64,000 nucleotides of DNA from Enoplolaimus lenunculus (GCA_030248215.1 JASANG010000330.1:18501-82500), one strand, 5' to 3'. Counted from the first letter of the stretch, positions 26,286 through 38,069 are shown. Program-made: numbers and translations. Notes: generated by a model from the sequence alone, not told the origin.

Positions 26286-29200
26286 TAGTCTCCATGTCCA
26301 CCGGTCTCCGAATGGGACACAGACGCCTATAATTAAACACGGACTAAATTCACCGTCAATGGTAAGTTGAGGCACAGTCAAATGTGTTCCTTGCGCCTTA
26401 GCCGTGGACCGTTTTTCTTCAAGTGGACCTGGACACGCGAAATGCGGCGCAATGACGGATACTTTCCTTGCGGTGTGTGAAAACTTTTTCGTTTGCAAAT
26501 GCGCGTCGGCATCGAAACTGAACCAGCGTTCGTCGGCTGGTCCGTAAATCATTCTGAAATAAGTATAAAATTGTCGATTACTCACAATGCTCTGTTTAAC
26601 CCTTTCAATAGGATCGGCATTACGGATATCCGGTGACACCTTAGCTTTAAACCGCAAGGTTATCTTTGAAACGACCAACTTGTTGCCAAGAAACAGCTAT
26701 GGAATGAAGCGGATTTACTGAAAAACTACTTATTGTTGAATTGTATCTTCCTGGGTGTAAACAATGCGTTTCGCATAAGTCTCGCTGAGATACTTTGGCT
26801 TCACTGAAATATATTTATTTTGCAAGCTACGAGGCTCTGGACAACAAGCTTTACTTGAATAAAATTGCAGCAATTGATGCTCCAAAAATTGGTCCAATCC
26901 AATAAACCCAATGCTTGTGCCATGCTTTGTCTGAGTGACCCATCATCGATAGAGCAACTGCCGGCCCAAACGAACGAACGGGATTCATACTGGCACCGCT
27001 TGTGTTTCCGCTGGAACAAGTCAATTTTTGGTACTTGCTTAACTTCTTACTGCAACAAGCAAGTGTTTATTTTGAAGGCAAATGTTTTACGCCACGTTAT
27101 TGTTCATTAATATTTTCCTAAACCTAAACTTAGACTTGGGCTCTGGCTAAACGTAAAGCCTAATTGATCAAAGCGTAAAACCAAATGATTAATCAACACA
27201 TTATAGATATTTGCTAAAATTAACAAATTAAACATCATTTTAAGTATATAATTTCGCTTCACTTCAGGCCAGTTTTGTTGACCTCCGGCTGCGGTATTTT
27301 TCACCTCCGGTTGCACATTGCTGCCAACTGGTGATAGTACTACGCTGATTTTAGAATATGGGCCTATGTTTACATGCTACGATCAAATAGTTTTAGGGCA
27401 AAACATTGGACTGTAAATTCTGTTAAAGTGGTAAGGTTCCTACCTTACAATTTTCTACAATTTTCCCGCAGAATTTTTTGTGATAAAATGGTAACGTCCC
27501 TACTTTACAATTTTTTACCCTCAGAAAATTAGGCCAATGTAAAGAACAGGGGCGGAACAGTATTATAAGCATATTCCTAAGCCTAAGCCTAGGCGTAAGC
27601 TTAAACCTTTGCGTAAGAACGCATATTTCTAAGCCTAAGCCTAAGCAAGCAAAAAACTTCGTTAAAGCTTTAATCAGCTTAACTGTATTCCAGTCCCACA
27701 GAAAAACTGTCCGCCCCTGATCTTTACATGGACCGAAAATTTAAATGAAGAATTGATAAGGTCCGTACTTTACAATGTTTGCGTTTCATAAAATATGCCA
27801 GCCCGCCCCCCGTCAAAAATTTTTGGATCTGCCTCTGGCCTCAGCTATCGATCAGATTACGGGCACTTAGGTTGTTTCACGTCAATTCATATTAATTATT
27901 TGAATTTAAACTGAAAATTCAAAGCGAACTATTGAGCATAATAAAGTTTGAATTGTTTACTTGTTCAATATTCCAACGACCACAGCAAAACCAATATACA
28001 ACGGTGCAACTGGTATTGAAATATCTTTGCACATCAAAATTGTAATCACCAACATAAACGTGACAATCATTTCGCCAAAAAATGCCTGAAACACACTTTA
28101 ATAGTATTATCTAACATTCCATTTTAACTGCATTGTTGCCGTAAAAATTATCAATATATATGGATGTTTACCATACTAAAAATATTTGTTTGCCTAAAAT
28201 TCTAAAAGTTGTTTAAAGTTGAAGCCGTCTACTTATAGCAATCTATAGTACCTTTCACTAAGAGTATTTAAACAGGCAAATTGTGGCATCTGATGGCGTG
28301 AGCAGATACATTGAAGCAAATTAGTTTAAGTTCAAAAAAATTGCTAAAGCTTGAATCTTATAGTAGTCACTGGCCTACCTTACCAGGGTGAAACAAGAAT
28401 TCCGGATCCGGTAGGGAAATCCGGTACCGGAATTTTCCGATATTTTCGGTATTGAAAATTTTTTTCTCATTCGAAAGTTTAACAAAAATTGGCGTATTAT
28501 TCTAACTAATTTAACTAAAATTGTTCGAGCGTGTACTGCCAAAATTTTCAATTTTTGGTCAAACTTCATAATTTCTCATTTGTTTCCACCTACTGCATTT
28601 GTTTCAGGATTTTGGCAGTCTAAATGGTGTGTTTACAGCATTAAAAGCGATAAAATAGCGCTTAAAAATGAATTTTTCGGTAACAAAGATCTTTTATTTT
28701 CCGGCTCCGGTTTCGGTATTTTATAATTCCGGTTGCACACTGCTACTTACCAATCATCAAATGCTGACAGATGCTATACACTTTTGAGAATACGGTCCCA
28801 CATCTTAACGTAACCAACTAAGCTTAACGTATGTCCGTTTGGTCTGTTTGCGTTGGGTGCCTCTGCCTACCTGTCCATCATTCATAGAGCTGTTGACCGT
28901 TGTAATACCACCGACAGCGTTCATATAAACCTGGTACGACACAGAACCCTAAAACTTAATTTTGATTTTAAAATTTGAACTTAAATAATTTAAGATATCT
29001 TTATATATGGCAAACAACTTTAAATATGACTTTAAACATTGCTTGTTTAGGTACTTTAAACTTTTCGGCATCTTAAAAATAAGAATCATGCTGAAATATA
29101 ACGAAGTGTAAAAACACACTTTTAGCGTTTGTCAAAATGGTATTTTAGCATCATACTTTCAATACTCGAAAAGCGTTTGTATTTTCGACACGGTTCTTTG

Positions 29201-31720
29201 TCATATATTGACAAATTATATAAACTACAGTATTTAAGAGTGTTTATGCAACTATTGTAAACAAATATTCTGGAAATTTGCCCAAAATACGTATGTGAGT
29301 CGTTCCAGCTTTAATATATAAATAAAATTATTTTATATATTCAAATTTTAAGGAAGAAATTTAATTGCACTCTATTCGTTGACTATAGACGTACCCTGAA
29401 AAATAGGCCACCCAAAATACCGCCGATAATTTGAAATGGTATGTAGAATATGGCTTTGACCAAAGGTACGTCACCTGTGATTAATAGTGCAATTGTTACT
29501 GCGGGATTCAAATGTCCACCGCTGCAACAAAACGTAGACCGCTTACAAATTGAATGGTCCATTCAGTCGAACTAAAGTGGAAATCATTTCAACGAATCCT
29601 TAAACTGTCAAATTTAAAAAACCCAACTAAATCTCACTTAAAATTGAAAATTTTGAAATTTAAAGTACACATTTTTGCATGGATGACAGGCGTATCGTTA
29701 TTCTGCAAGACTCCAACAGAGTAAACTTATAACCTTTAGACTTTTTGCTAATAGTCTTAGGCCAAGTATGAGTATGATTATATAATACTACTGTTTCGCA
29801 CCTTATCGCAACATTGGCCCAAATCAAAATAGGCTAACCACTACGGCCTGTGTTTTCAAATCTGTGTAGTCCTATGACTAATTAGTGATAAGCGTTGTTA
29901 GTTTTAACTATTGCTTGATATTATTAATGCTGTTTTATTTCACAAACTCGGCTATCATACGGTTCGACCATTATTTGAAAACTTATAACGAAAGTGGGTT
30001 TAAATGTCAGTGGCGGATCCAGGATTTCAGAATGGGGGGGGACAAAATTTCACAAGTAATAAACTTACTTTTGACCCACACACAAACCTCGAACTATTGC
30101 CACAAAATTGCTATATAATTTTTGTCGAGATGCTGTTGGGGGGGCCCACGGCCGCGGTGGCCCTTCCATGGATCCGCCAGTGGTTTAAACATATTTACAG
30201 GCCACAGGTAGCCAGCTCATCTTGCTAAAGGTGCTTTCGCGATGACTCATAAGCTGGTTTGAAAGACGAGCGCTGACACCCTGACTCATTCTCGCTACGA
30301 ACCCGTACCTGACTGTTCGCAACTGAGCCACCAAACAAGCCAAAGTCACTCCAATACACAGTCCGATGCTAAGTGCACCATAACCAGCCGAAGACGATGC
30401 GCAAGCTGTTAAAGTTGAAAAATTTATAAACTTTTTGGCCGCTGTTAACTATTAACTGTAACGGCCTGTCGCTTAAAGCCTTACACTGTAAATTCCAGTG
30501 AGTTGATTAATTAATTCAGCTAGCAAGTTGGTTATTGCTGAGTTAATATCAGTATACATTAACTCACTCTGAGTTAAGTTGATTCTCACTCTCAGTTGAG
30601 CTCACTCTGGGTGCGTTGATCAATTAACTCAGAATGAATTGAATCAACTCAAAATTCAGAGTTCTGACAGTCCTAACTCAGACTTCGTGATTCGACACAT
30701 TCTGAGTTAAAATCAACTCACTGAAATTTACAGTGTAGCCTAAGCCTAAGCCTAAGCTATACCGTATGCCAAAGGATAACATAATTCTATTAATCTTGCG
30801 CCTAAACCTAAATGTTCTAGTGTGTAAAGTCCACAGGATGCCATGTCTCCCAGTGGGCAGGTGAACATGGGTCAACTTATAAAACAATTGTATTTTTATT
30901 TTAATACTGATAGTTGTTGGAGTGTCATCTGTGTAACGAACCCCAATACGGTACTAATTTTGCTATAGCAAGGGTAATTACACAAATTTTGGCCATTTAC
31001 TTTTAGGGGCGTAACAGCCTATGCCTAAGCCTAAGCCTAAGCTTAAGCAAACAATGTAATCGAGAATCTAAACCTACTTTTTTATAGATCCACCAGAAAC
31101 CTGGACGCCCCTTTTACAGTAACATGGGCCCAAATGTTAAACCAAAAAATAAGCTCAGAACCAAAGTTACTGACATCATTAATCGAAGATTTTTCCGGTA
31201 TGGAACAGGATGCTGCAATGTTTTGAATTTTTACAATTTTCACCACGTCATATACCGCGTAGGGAATATATCTGCTCGTTTCACACTAATCCGTTAGTAA
31301 AATTATAAATCACTGCTGGTTTTGAGAAGCTCAAATATGCAAAAAATTTTGCTATATCCTATTTTTAGGCAAACACCTCTTGGTTCAAGGTGACGAAAAC
31401 GACGTCAATAAATACAGTGCCGGAGCAGGCAGGGGTGGGGCTCCCCCAAATTTCAGGGTGGGGCCCCCGCAAACTCGCTAAGGAATCGAACGAGAAGCCA
31501 GACATATTTTAAAACTAAAGCGGTTTTTGTTTCAACCGGATAGTGTGGGGGGCCCCTTTAGGGGTGGGCCCCCCGGCTGCTCCGGCCCTGAATAGGTATG
31601 CTTACCGGAATAAATCAACAGCAAAGAGCCAGTCAGTTCACCGCCAGCTGCACGTAAAATATGAACCAGTCCTCGTTTGGTGAACGCGTTTTTGAATTCT
31701 TCAGTTACTCGATGTGGCAT
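26178..31720 (-). CDS. Aquaporin, AQP8-like, complete (7 exons)
   Basis: The exons on the minus strand are 31606-31720, 30309-30405, 29395-29521, 28871-28948, 27961-28085, 26855-27010 and 26178-26553. All have GT/AG borders and matching phases; total 357 residues. It is a six-helix membrane channel. The first pore motif is N76-P77-A78 (GGHLNPAV). The second is N190-P191-V192 ([15 protein letters not shown]), with Val in place of the usual Ala; the selectivity Arg193 is kept. The helix-5 segment [14 protein letters not shown] puts Ile178 where water-specific aquaporins have His, as in AQP8, whose members conduct water, ammonia and peroxide. The segment [12 protein letters not shown] also fits AQP8. 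A cytoplasmic tail of about 120 residues is unusually long, and its last 35 residues and stop come from the element at 26085-26285. The start is the only Met giving helix 1. The last exon rests on a strong acceptor (ATACTTATTTCAG). An alternative last exon after an acceptor near 26812 would end earlier, near 26648. Confidence 0.9.
27020..27340. repeat. Right half of a CCGGAGG/TTGCAC element inside an aquaporin intron
   Basis: The segment around 27255-27320 reads as the right end of the CCTCCGG group (ACCTCCGGCTGCGGTA, CACCTCCGGTTGCAC). The left end is not seen. Degenerate CCTAAACCTAAAC hexamers lie near 27117. Confidence 0.45.
27532..27733. mobile_element. TTAGGC-bearing MITE, family 1 (aquaporin intron)
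   Basis: Complete copy: GGCCAATGTAAAGAACAGGG on the left and CCCTGATCTTTACATGG on the right, both followed inward by GGCGGAAC-type or GTCCGCC sequence. Two blocks of CCTAAG hexamers lie inside. Confidence 0.85.
28385..28740. mobile_element. CCGGTACCGG-rich element (aquaporin intron)
   Basis: The left end is ACCAGGGTGAAACAAGAATTCC, cut here to the motif CCAGGGTG, and the right end is TTCCGGTTGCACACTG. CCGG-containing blocks lie at both ends and the middle is AT-rich. It belongs to the loose group with 50109-50571. Confidence 0.55.
30008..30183. mobile_element. CAGTGGCGGATCCA MITE
   Basis: Short inverted ends CAGTGGCGGATCCAGG and CCATGGATCCGCCAGTG enclose G-run and C-run halves (GGGGGGG and GGGGGGCCC). 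The ends match a pattern seen in hAT-type MITEs of many invertebrates (from memory). Partial copies are visible near 20732 and 31853. It lies in an aquaporin intron. Confidence 0.7.
30484..30736. mobile_element. CACTGTAAATTCC foldback element, copy 1
   Basis: It begins CACTGTAAATTCCAGTGAG and ends CACTGAAATTTACAGTG, with many GAGTTGA/TCAACTC pairs between. It is followed directly by CCTAAGCCTAAGCCTAAG. Relatives are at 39933, 51177 and 54398. It lies in the aquaporin intron between exons 1 and 2. Confidence 0.8.
30991..31130. mobile_element. TTAGGC-bearing MITE, family 2
   Basis: It starts GGCCATTTACTTTTAGGGGC and ends CCCCTTTTACAGTAACATGG, with CCTAAG hexamers and the CACCAGAAACC motif. It is a short copy with few hexamers, in the aquaporin intron between exons 1 and 2. 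Confidence 0.8.
31415..31590. mobile_element. CAGTGCCGGAGCAGGC MITE
   Basis: The inverted ends CAGTGCCGGAGCAGGC and GGCTGCTCCGGCCCTG enclose GGGTGGGGC and GCCCCCC blocks. It ends 15 bases before the edge of aquaporin exon 1, so it sits almost on the donor site. Confidence 0.65.
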
Positions 31721-32347
31721 AATTGAAATAATTACGAAATTGATTAAATAAATTTTTTCAATATGAAAAATTATTCATTAAATACCCTGCTGTTTTTCGG
31801 CTTAACAGTAAATATATACCAGAAAACTTAATCAATAAACACTCCAAATCAGTGGCGGATCGGGGGGAGTGGCAGTGCACCGGTGCAGGTACGCCGCACA
31901 GTTTTCTTTATGTGTATGTCGTAGGCTAATCTGCTATTCATGCCAATTACTAATTGGACTAGACCAATGTGCTATTAACTGCTACTGAACTTATAGACAA
32001 ATCAAATTTGATTATTTGGACAAATGGTGTGTTTTACACCAATCAGCGTTGGTTTTACATCACTGTTGTTTTGCCACATCTGCATACTGTTGTGACCCGA
32101 ATAAGAGGGGGCTGATATTTATTTGGCCTTTTTAGGAGGTACCCCACCTTGTTATTCGGTTACGGGCTGTTATTTATTTTCAACCCGCCCTTCGACACCC
32201 TTCGTTACTGATATAAATCCGGTATTGCAACTATCCACTGAATTAAACGTTTTTCGCCTTGCATCAAAAGCTTGAGCAATAATGCAAGGTTATACTTTGG
32301 AATGTTACTTTCAAAACTTAAGTATATACCTACGCTTTAAATTTTCG

Positions 32348-32526
32348 GTCAATTAAAGAACAGGGGCGAAACAGTATTATAAGCATATTGCTAAGCCTAA
32401 GCCTAAAGCCTAAGCGTTAAGAATGAGCATATTCCTAAACCTGAGCCTCAGCCTAAGCCTAAGCCAAGCAAAAAATAGTTTAAAGCTTAACAGAAAAACG
32501 TTCAGTCCCTGATCTTCACATGAGCC
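32348..32526. mobile_element. TTAGGC-bearing MITE, family 1 (nested)
   Basis: It runs from AAAGAACAGGGGCGAAACAG to CCCTGATCTTCACATG, with two blocks of CCTAAG hexamers. It is inserted into the element at 32088-34010. Confidence 0.75.
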
Positions 32527-32564
32527 AAAGTTTTGAACTTAACTTTATTTGGTCCTGAAGTCAT

Positions 32565-33845
32565 TGAGCGAAGCGTTTTATGTTTTGCACTTGGGGGTCG
32601 AAAGGTGGATGTCCGTCCGTCCGTCTGTCCGTCTGTCCGTCCGAAAAGAATCTCAAGAACGGCTGAACCGATTTTGATAAACTTTTTTTGTTTGAAAGCC
32701 AATTATTCTGGGGTGTTAACCTCGCATTGGGGTTTGAAAATTTTAAGCCGTTTATTAGCTACAGGCTAATTTGCATAATTAATTAAACCTAAATTAGGAC
32801 TTTCCACAATATTTCACTAATTATTACAGTTAGAAGCCATCTAATTTTAGCATTAAAGGGTTTTTGGGTGCGAGAAATCTCAAATCTCCAAAGCGGATAA
32901 TTGAGCAGTTAGCTAATAGATAATTTGCATATTAGCATTGTTTATAAGCCTAAATTAGGACTTTTTACAATATTTCACTAATTATTAAGGTTAAAAGCAA
33001 TATAGTTTCAGCACTAAAGGGTTTTTAGGTGCGAGGAATTTAAATAAACTGTTTACAAACATCCATAACCGATAATTAAATAGTTAGCCGATAGCTAATT
33101 TGCATATTAGCTTAATTGACCAGGCAAAATCAGAACTTTTTAAATTATTTCAATAATTGTTAAGGTTAAAAGCAATATAATTTCAGCACTAAAGGGTTTT
33201 TTGGTACAAGTAATCTGAATAAATTGTTTACAAAAGTCTAAAACCAATAAGTAAGTAGTTAGCTAATAGATAATTTGCATATTAGCATGGTTTATAAGCT
33301 AAATTAGGACTTTTTACAATATTTCACTAATTATTAACATTAAAAGCAAGTATAATTTCAGCACTAAAGGGTTTTTAGGTGCAAGGAATTTGAATAAATT
33401 GTTTACAAACCTCCAAAACCGATAATTGAATAGTTAGCTAATAGCTAATTTGCTTATTAGCTTAATTGACCAGGCAAAATTAGGACTTTTTAAATTATTT
33501 CAATAATTATTAAGGTTAAAAGCAATATAATTTCAGCACTAAAGGGTTTTCGGGTGCGAGGAATCTGAATAATTTGTCTACAAACCTTTAAAGGCGATTA
33601 TCCAATAGTTAGCTAATAGATAATTTGCATATTTGCTTAATTGACGAGACAAAATTAGGACTTTTTGAATTATTCCAATAATTATTAGGGTGGCTGAAAG
33701 GGTTTTGCGTGCGAGGAATCTGAGGAAATTGCTTACAAACCTCCAAAACCAAAAATGAATAGTTACCTAATAACTAATTTGCATTACTTTAATTGCTTAC
33801 GTGTGTTCGAGCTTCGCTCAATAAATGTAGTCCCACTACGACTGG
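32565..33845 (+). mobile_element. Helentron-associated (HINE-type) non-autonomous element
   Basis: The 5' end TTGAGCGAAGC (32564-32574) has an exact inverted copy GCTTCGCTCAA at 33811-33821, 24 bases before the 3' end. A (GTCY)n run (GTCCGTCCGTCCGTCTGTCC, from about 32610) follows, then about six tandem units of roughly 155-178 bp (32780-33780). A small hairpin GTAGT-CCC-ACTAC (33828-33840) lies at the 3' end. Insertion is between T residues of the host element. This set of traits matches Helentron-associated elements (INE-1/DINE type). Confidence 0.75.
32780..33780 (+). repeat. About six tandem units of 155-178 bp
   Basis: Each unit contains AAAGGGTTTT followed by a GTGCGAG-like motif (seen near 32856, 33018, 33190, 33367, 33541 and 33699) and TTAGCTAATAGATAATTTGC. 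The units are diverged, so the array is old. It forms the core of the HINE-type element. Confidence 0.85.
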
Positions 33846-34010
33846 TTTATACGCTGCAATTATGGATAATTTACATTTACGCACTCTAATTCGTGTTTAT
33901 GGACGCTATCCGCTTCCGGACTCTTATTATGGATACGGACTCCTATTGATTGAGACTCAAAATGGGGACCTCCTTTTATTATTCCCCCTCTCTTTCGGGT
34001 CACTACAGTA

Positions 34011-35105
34011 TTCGCTGTCTGACCTTTTTCAAACCAGAGTGCGACATTACCCGCAGGTACCCGCGCTTGCCCGCGTGTTGCGGTTCGGGTAAAGAATTTC
34101 AGGCGCGGGTAAAGATTTTTACCACGCAGGTAAAAAATTCAGTTTTTACCCGCGGCAATCTTTTAAGTTTTAAGGTGGCAAATTTACGTCACGTTCGAGT
34201 GATTGAACACGCAACGAGCCAATAAGGTTGGTTACCTAGGATTAGAATCCTTGCCACCCATCCTTGGCGGGTACCCCTTATGATTTGATCGAAGTTTGCT
34301 ACAGAATCTTGGTATGCTACTCCGCTCTTCGAAACCTAAATCAGTTATCCAAGCATTATCAACTCCACTGAGCGAATATGCGCGCACAATTTGAACTTAA
34401 ACTCTTCAAAATGTGCAAAACAACCATCAAAAAGTGCAAACAACTCAAAACAGCCATCAAATACTCTAAGAAAAGTGTTTTATCAGTACAACACAAACAA
34501 ATGACAAGTACTAACCAACACATTCAAAGAATCAAATCGCCTAGGCTGCCAATTTCAAACTTTAAGATTCAAATATTCGAAAATTTGAATATTCAAATCA
34601 CTTTTCAGCACAATCCAAGTCAGCAAAGATCAGTAGAGACGGCGCCAGGCCCAAAAACTATCAAACTCAACTAGAATTTAATTTTTCCTGTCCTTCGATA
34701 ATCGCCTATGCTCTCTCCTCGAGACCTTAGATCTAAAATTTCGTAACCACCAAACTTCATACCCACGAGGTGCTACACCCTGGCGTCGCATACTTGGATC
34801 CCGCGGGTAAACATCCCGCTACGGCCCAGAAAATCCGTAACTCCGTGGTTTATAAACCAACATGCCGTAATCCAGCGTCCCTCGGGATTTCTAACCAAAA
34901 TATCCGACCTTTACGTCGGAAGACTTGCGTCTGAGATTCTCTTTTCCAGAGTTTTCTCGGTGGTCCAAATGTAATCTTCAGCGGTTTTTTTCGTGTTTTC
35001 AGGTAAACTGAATTTTCACGCCAATTCGAAACAAATTAGCAGCAGCAACAACAGGTAAAACATACATTTAATAAAACCAAGATAATGCATATTTTAGAAA
35101 TATTA
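34011..35105. other. Unassigned intergenic segment
   Basis: 34020-34190 has several GGTACCCGC/GCGGGTAA motifs and is probably another small repeat. A 98-codon Lys-rich frame at 34378-34674 matches nothing I know and has no supporting splice or gene signals. 34700-34985 is GC-richer than its surroundings and looks single-copy; I cannot say what it is. Confidence 0.35.
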
Positions 35106-35111
35106 ACGTTT

Positions 35112-35263
35112 TGACCAACATACAGAACAGGGCCGGAACGTTTTCCTGCGGTGCTGTAATAGAATCAGCTTAAGTTTTAGAACTAACTTTTTTGTTAGGC
35201 TTAGATTTAGGCTTAGAAATATGCTTATACTACTATGTTCGGCCCTGTACTTTACGTAAGCCG
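35112..35263. mobile_element. TTAGGC-bearing MITE, family 1
   Basis: It runs from GACCAACATACAGAACAGGG to CCCTGTACTTTACGTAAGCC. The interior has TTAGGCTTAGATTTAGGC and AATATGCTTATACTAC. The two ends pair imperfectly. Confidence 0.75.
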
Positions 35264-35552
35264 AAGTTCTCTTCCAGTTTTAAAGAAGCCAACCCATATC
35301 GAGTTTGTTTATCACAAACCGCTCATGTCGCATAAGATTTATTGGATAAAATAAAACTTCACAGATCTTGCGTAATTTTAAGCTATCAGAATTTGGTTTA
35401 CCCCTGTCCAGCCCAGTTCCGACTCTGGCAAACTTTGCCTATTTCCTGATCTTAATACTCCGCATTTGGTATACCTCCGGTCGCGTTGTAACTTTTACAA
35501 TCCGATTAATATTTTGTTTGTAAAGCATGCAAAAATTTCTATTTGTAGCCTT

Positions 35553-35742
35553 GGCCACTGTTACTTTTTAGGGCCGTAACAGTAGATTATGCGTATTCCT
35601 AAGCCTAAGCGTAAACCTAACCGTGGCAAAAGCGTATTCCTAAGCCTAAGCTTAATCCTAAGCCAAAAAATGTAGTCTACAATGTAAACCTACTCTTTTA
35701 CAGACCCACGAGAAACCGAGACCACCTAAAAAGTAACATATG
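35553..35742. mobile_element. TTAGGC-bearing MITE, family 2
   Basis: It starts GGCCACTGTTACTTTTTAGGG and has two CCTAAG blocks and AGACCCACGAGAAACC. The right end CCTAAAAAGTAACATATG is slightly decayed. It is followed 22 bases later by a left half of family 1 (35764-35878: GGCCCATGTAAAGGTCAGGG). Confidence 0.75.
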
Positions 35743-35884
35743 CCGTAGTTTCTTTCAAAAATTGGCCCATGTAAAGGTCAGGGGCGGACTGTTTTTCTGT
35801 GGGACAAGGATAGAGTAAGCTTAAGCTTCACACTAATTTTTTGCATGGCTCAGGCTTAGGCTCAGGCTTATGCGGAGTTCACCC

Positions 35885-36575
35885 TATAAATCGTGCAGCT
35901 GGGTCACGTTTTGTCACGCTCTATATGTTGGGTAACATTTTATCTGCGATGTAACCCAATATGATATTCCAAAAACAGTGGTTGTGTGCTAACATCATGT
36001 ATCGGTCACGTTTTGTCTTTCAATATCATATGATGTTCCCTACATCGTCTGTCAATATCATATGATCATTTTGAAAATGTCTACTGAGTCAGTTACATAA
36101 CTAGGATTGCGTTTGGTGGAATATCATATGATACTAACAGACATGTGCCGTTAGTATCACATGATATTATAAGACAATTTAAATAACATACTAATAATAT
36201 GGCGGGAAATTTAAATTTTAGCGGGAAAATTTAAAATTTGGCGGGAAAATGACATTTTTGGCGGAAAATTCGAATTTTGGCGGGACAATTAAAATTTTGG
36301 GAAAATTCAAATTTTGGCAGAAAACAGAAAATTTAAATTTTTTCGGAAAAATTCAAAATTTGGCGGGAAAACGATATTTTTGGCGGAAAATTCAAATTTT
36401 GGAGGGAAATTCAAATTTTGGAGGGAGATTCAAATTTTGGCGGGAAATTAAAATTTTGGCGCTAAAATTCAAAATTTGGCGGGAAAATCCAAATTTTGGT
36501 ACGAAAATTCAAATTTTGGCGGATTGTCTTATGAAATGTCATGAACTACATAAACATAATAGAATATCATATAAT
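35885..36575. repeat. ATCATATGAT motifs around a GGCGGGAAA array
   Basis: The left part (35985-36180) has several copies of TATCATATGAT-like palindromes. 36199-36524 holds about 17 imperfect units of roughly 18-20 bases, most containing TTTTGGCGGGAAA or a close variant; TTTGGCGGGAAA occurs exactly four times. ATCATAT-like motifs resume at 36560. TTTGGCGGGAAA is the classical E2F/DP binding consensus. Confidence 0.7.
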
Positions 36576-38069
36576 ACACTTAATGTTGAGATCACCTGTG
36601 TGTGTACCCGTGCTTTGTATAGCAATAAAAATTCGTACTAAATATATTAATTTCATACATATATCTTTTCTTCTTGGAATAATAAAATATTCACTTTTGT
36701 ATATACCTTCTTGTATTCCTTTATGCGTTCCATCCGATCTCAATCTGTATTCTGTGAAAATTCCAATCTCATGTTTACCAACTTTAAGACAGAAGTCACA
36801 AGAAATATAGCATCGATATAATTACGTAAAAACTGCACATATTGCAATTGCAATAATCCATTTTAGTAAATGTCAGTTGTTATCAGCGTAACACGACGAT
36901 TTAAAACATGTAATTTTAATGTTTACTGCAGTGCTCCGAATAACGGGGTGCAGACTGATATTTGTTTCGCTTCGCCAGAAAGTAACCCCCTAGCGATATG
37001 GTTCCGGATTTTTATTTCGTAATACAGGGCAACTTTAAAGTATGCCAGCGATTTTCTATGATTTATATACGTTTTTTTACTTTATAAATAAATAAATATT
37101 AATATATATTATTTATCTAACAATTCTTCCTTCCGTGGCTTACGGTATCCAAACTGTTTACCTGACAAAGTTTAACATCTCACACCGATGTACTTTGAAC
37201 ACTTTAACAACGATCCTATACCACTATTCTACGTTTTTGTAGCGTTGCGTTCAGTTGCAATTTTTGTTTGGCCCGTGCTTATTTTAAGAGCATCCATGTA
37301 CTATAAAATAGAAACGGCTATGATTTAATCTATTATTTCTGCTAAAGGCTTAGGCTTATTTACAAACTTATTTTTACGCTGAAGTTTAGGCTTAGCCTTA
37401 GGAATATGCAAATATTATACTGTTACTCCCGTGAAATAACACTGGATTTTATACCAGATTTTCCAGGGCTATTGTAACCCAATAAAGATTGTGAACGTAC
37501 ATGGGCACATGCAAACATTTACATTATTATATCTAAATCCGTATTCTAATTCTAGAGCCAGTAAGCCCCCGCACGCCAAAATTTCAGCGTTAAGTATTCC
37601 CCATGGATACGATCCTTATATATTAAACAGACACTGTAATCTAATTATAACAACGCTAAAACTTGTTCATTCTCAACTCATCAACACGAATTTATTCAAA
37701 TTCACCGTGACAACCACGTGACGACAACGACGGATCCGGATCCAGTTCAAAAGTTTTACGACATTTTATCGAGTATCCCTTGTAAATTTTTTGTCATCTT
37801 GTTTTTGAAATTATAATTACTAAATGTTGACAATGGATAGAAACAGTTTTACCATGTTGGAAATACAAAATAAATATCAGTTCCCCATCTTATTCTGGAC
37901 AATAAAAGATATGGCGTTTGCGTGATAACGATCCTATAGAAAAGTTTGAAGCAACTAAAACACAAACTTTTTACTAAAATATATTAAAAAGCGTAATAAA
38001 TTGTCAAAAGGAACACGATGCATGCCGCGATAAGACACTTGAAATGTCCAAATGTTTTTAGCATAGAGA
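36576..38069. other. AT-rich intergenic DNA without a supported gene
   Basis: It contains a degenerate TTAGGC stretch near 37345-37410 and TATTAA-rich runs near 37070-37120. The short frames at 36541-36810 and 37491-37721 show no family resemblance. Nothing else is seen. Confidence 0.4.

Larger units (their letters stand above)
32088..34010 (+). mobile_element. TGTAGTGACCCG element carrying two later insertions
   Basis: The outer ends are CTGTTGTGACCCGAATAAG and CTTTCGGGTCACTACAG. The interior matches the family consensus but is interrupted by a TTAGGC MITE (32348-32526) and then by a Helentron-like element (32565-33845), after which the consensus resumes with TTTATACGCTGCAATTATGG. Confidence 0.8.

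Noticed and set aside
32780-33780. CRISPR-like spaced repeats
   Set aside because: The units are long, diverged and directly adjacent, in a eukaryotic genome, and form the core of a HINE-type element.
34378-34674. 98-codon plus-strand frame
   Set aside because: Lys/Gln/Asn-rich translation of AT-rich DNA with no domain, splice partner or homologue that I recognise.
34630-35000. LTR retrotransposon with a TGGCGCC primer-binding site on the minus strand
   Set aside because: Only the seven-base match is present; no paired LTR, no TG...CA borders and no coding domains were seen.
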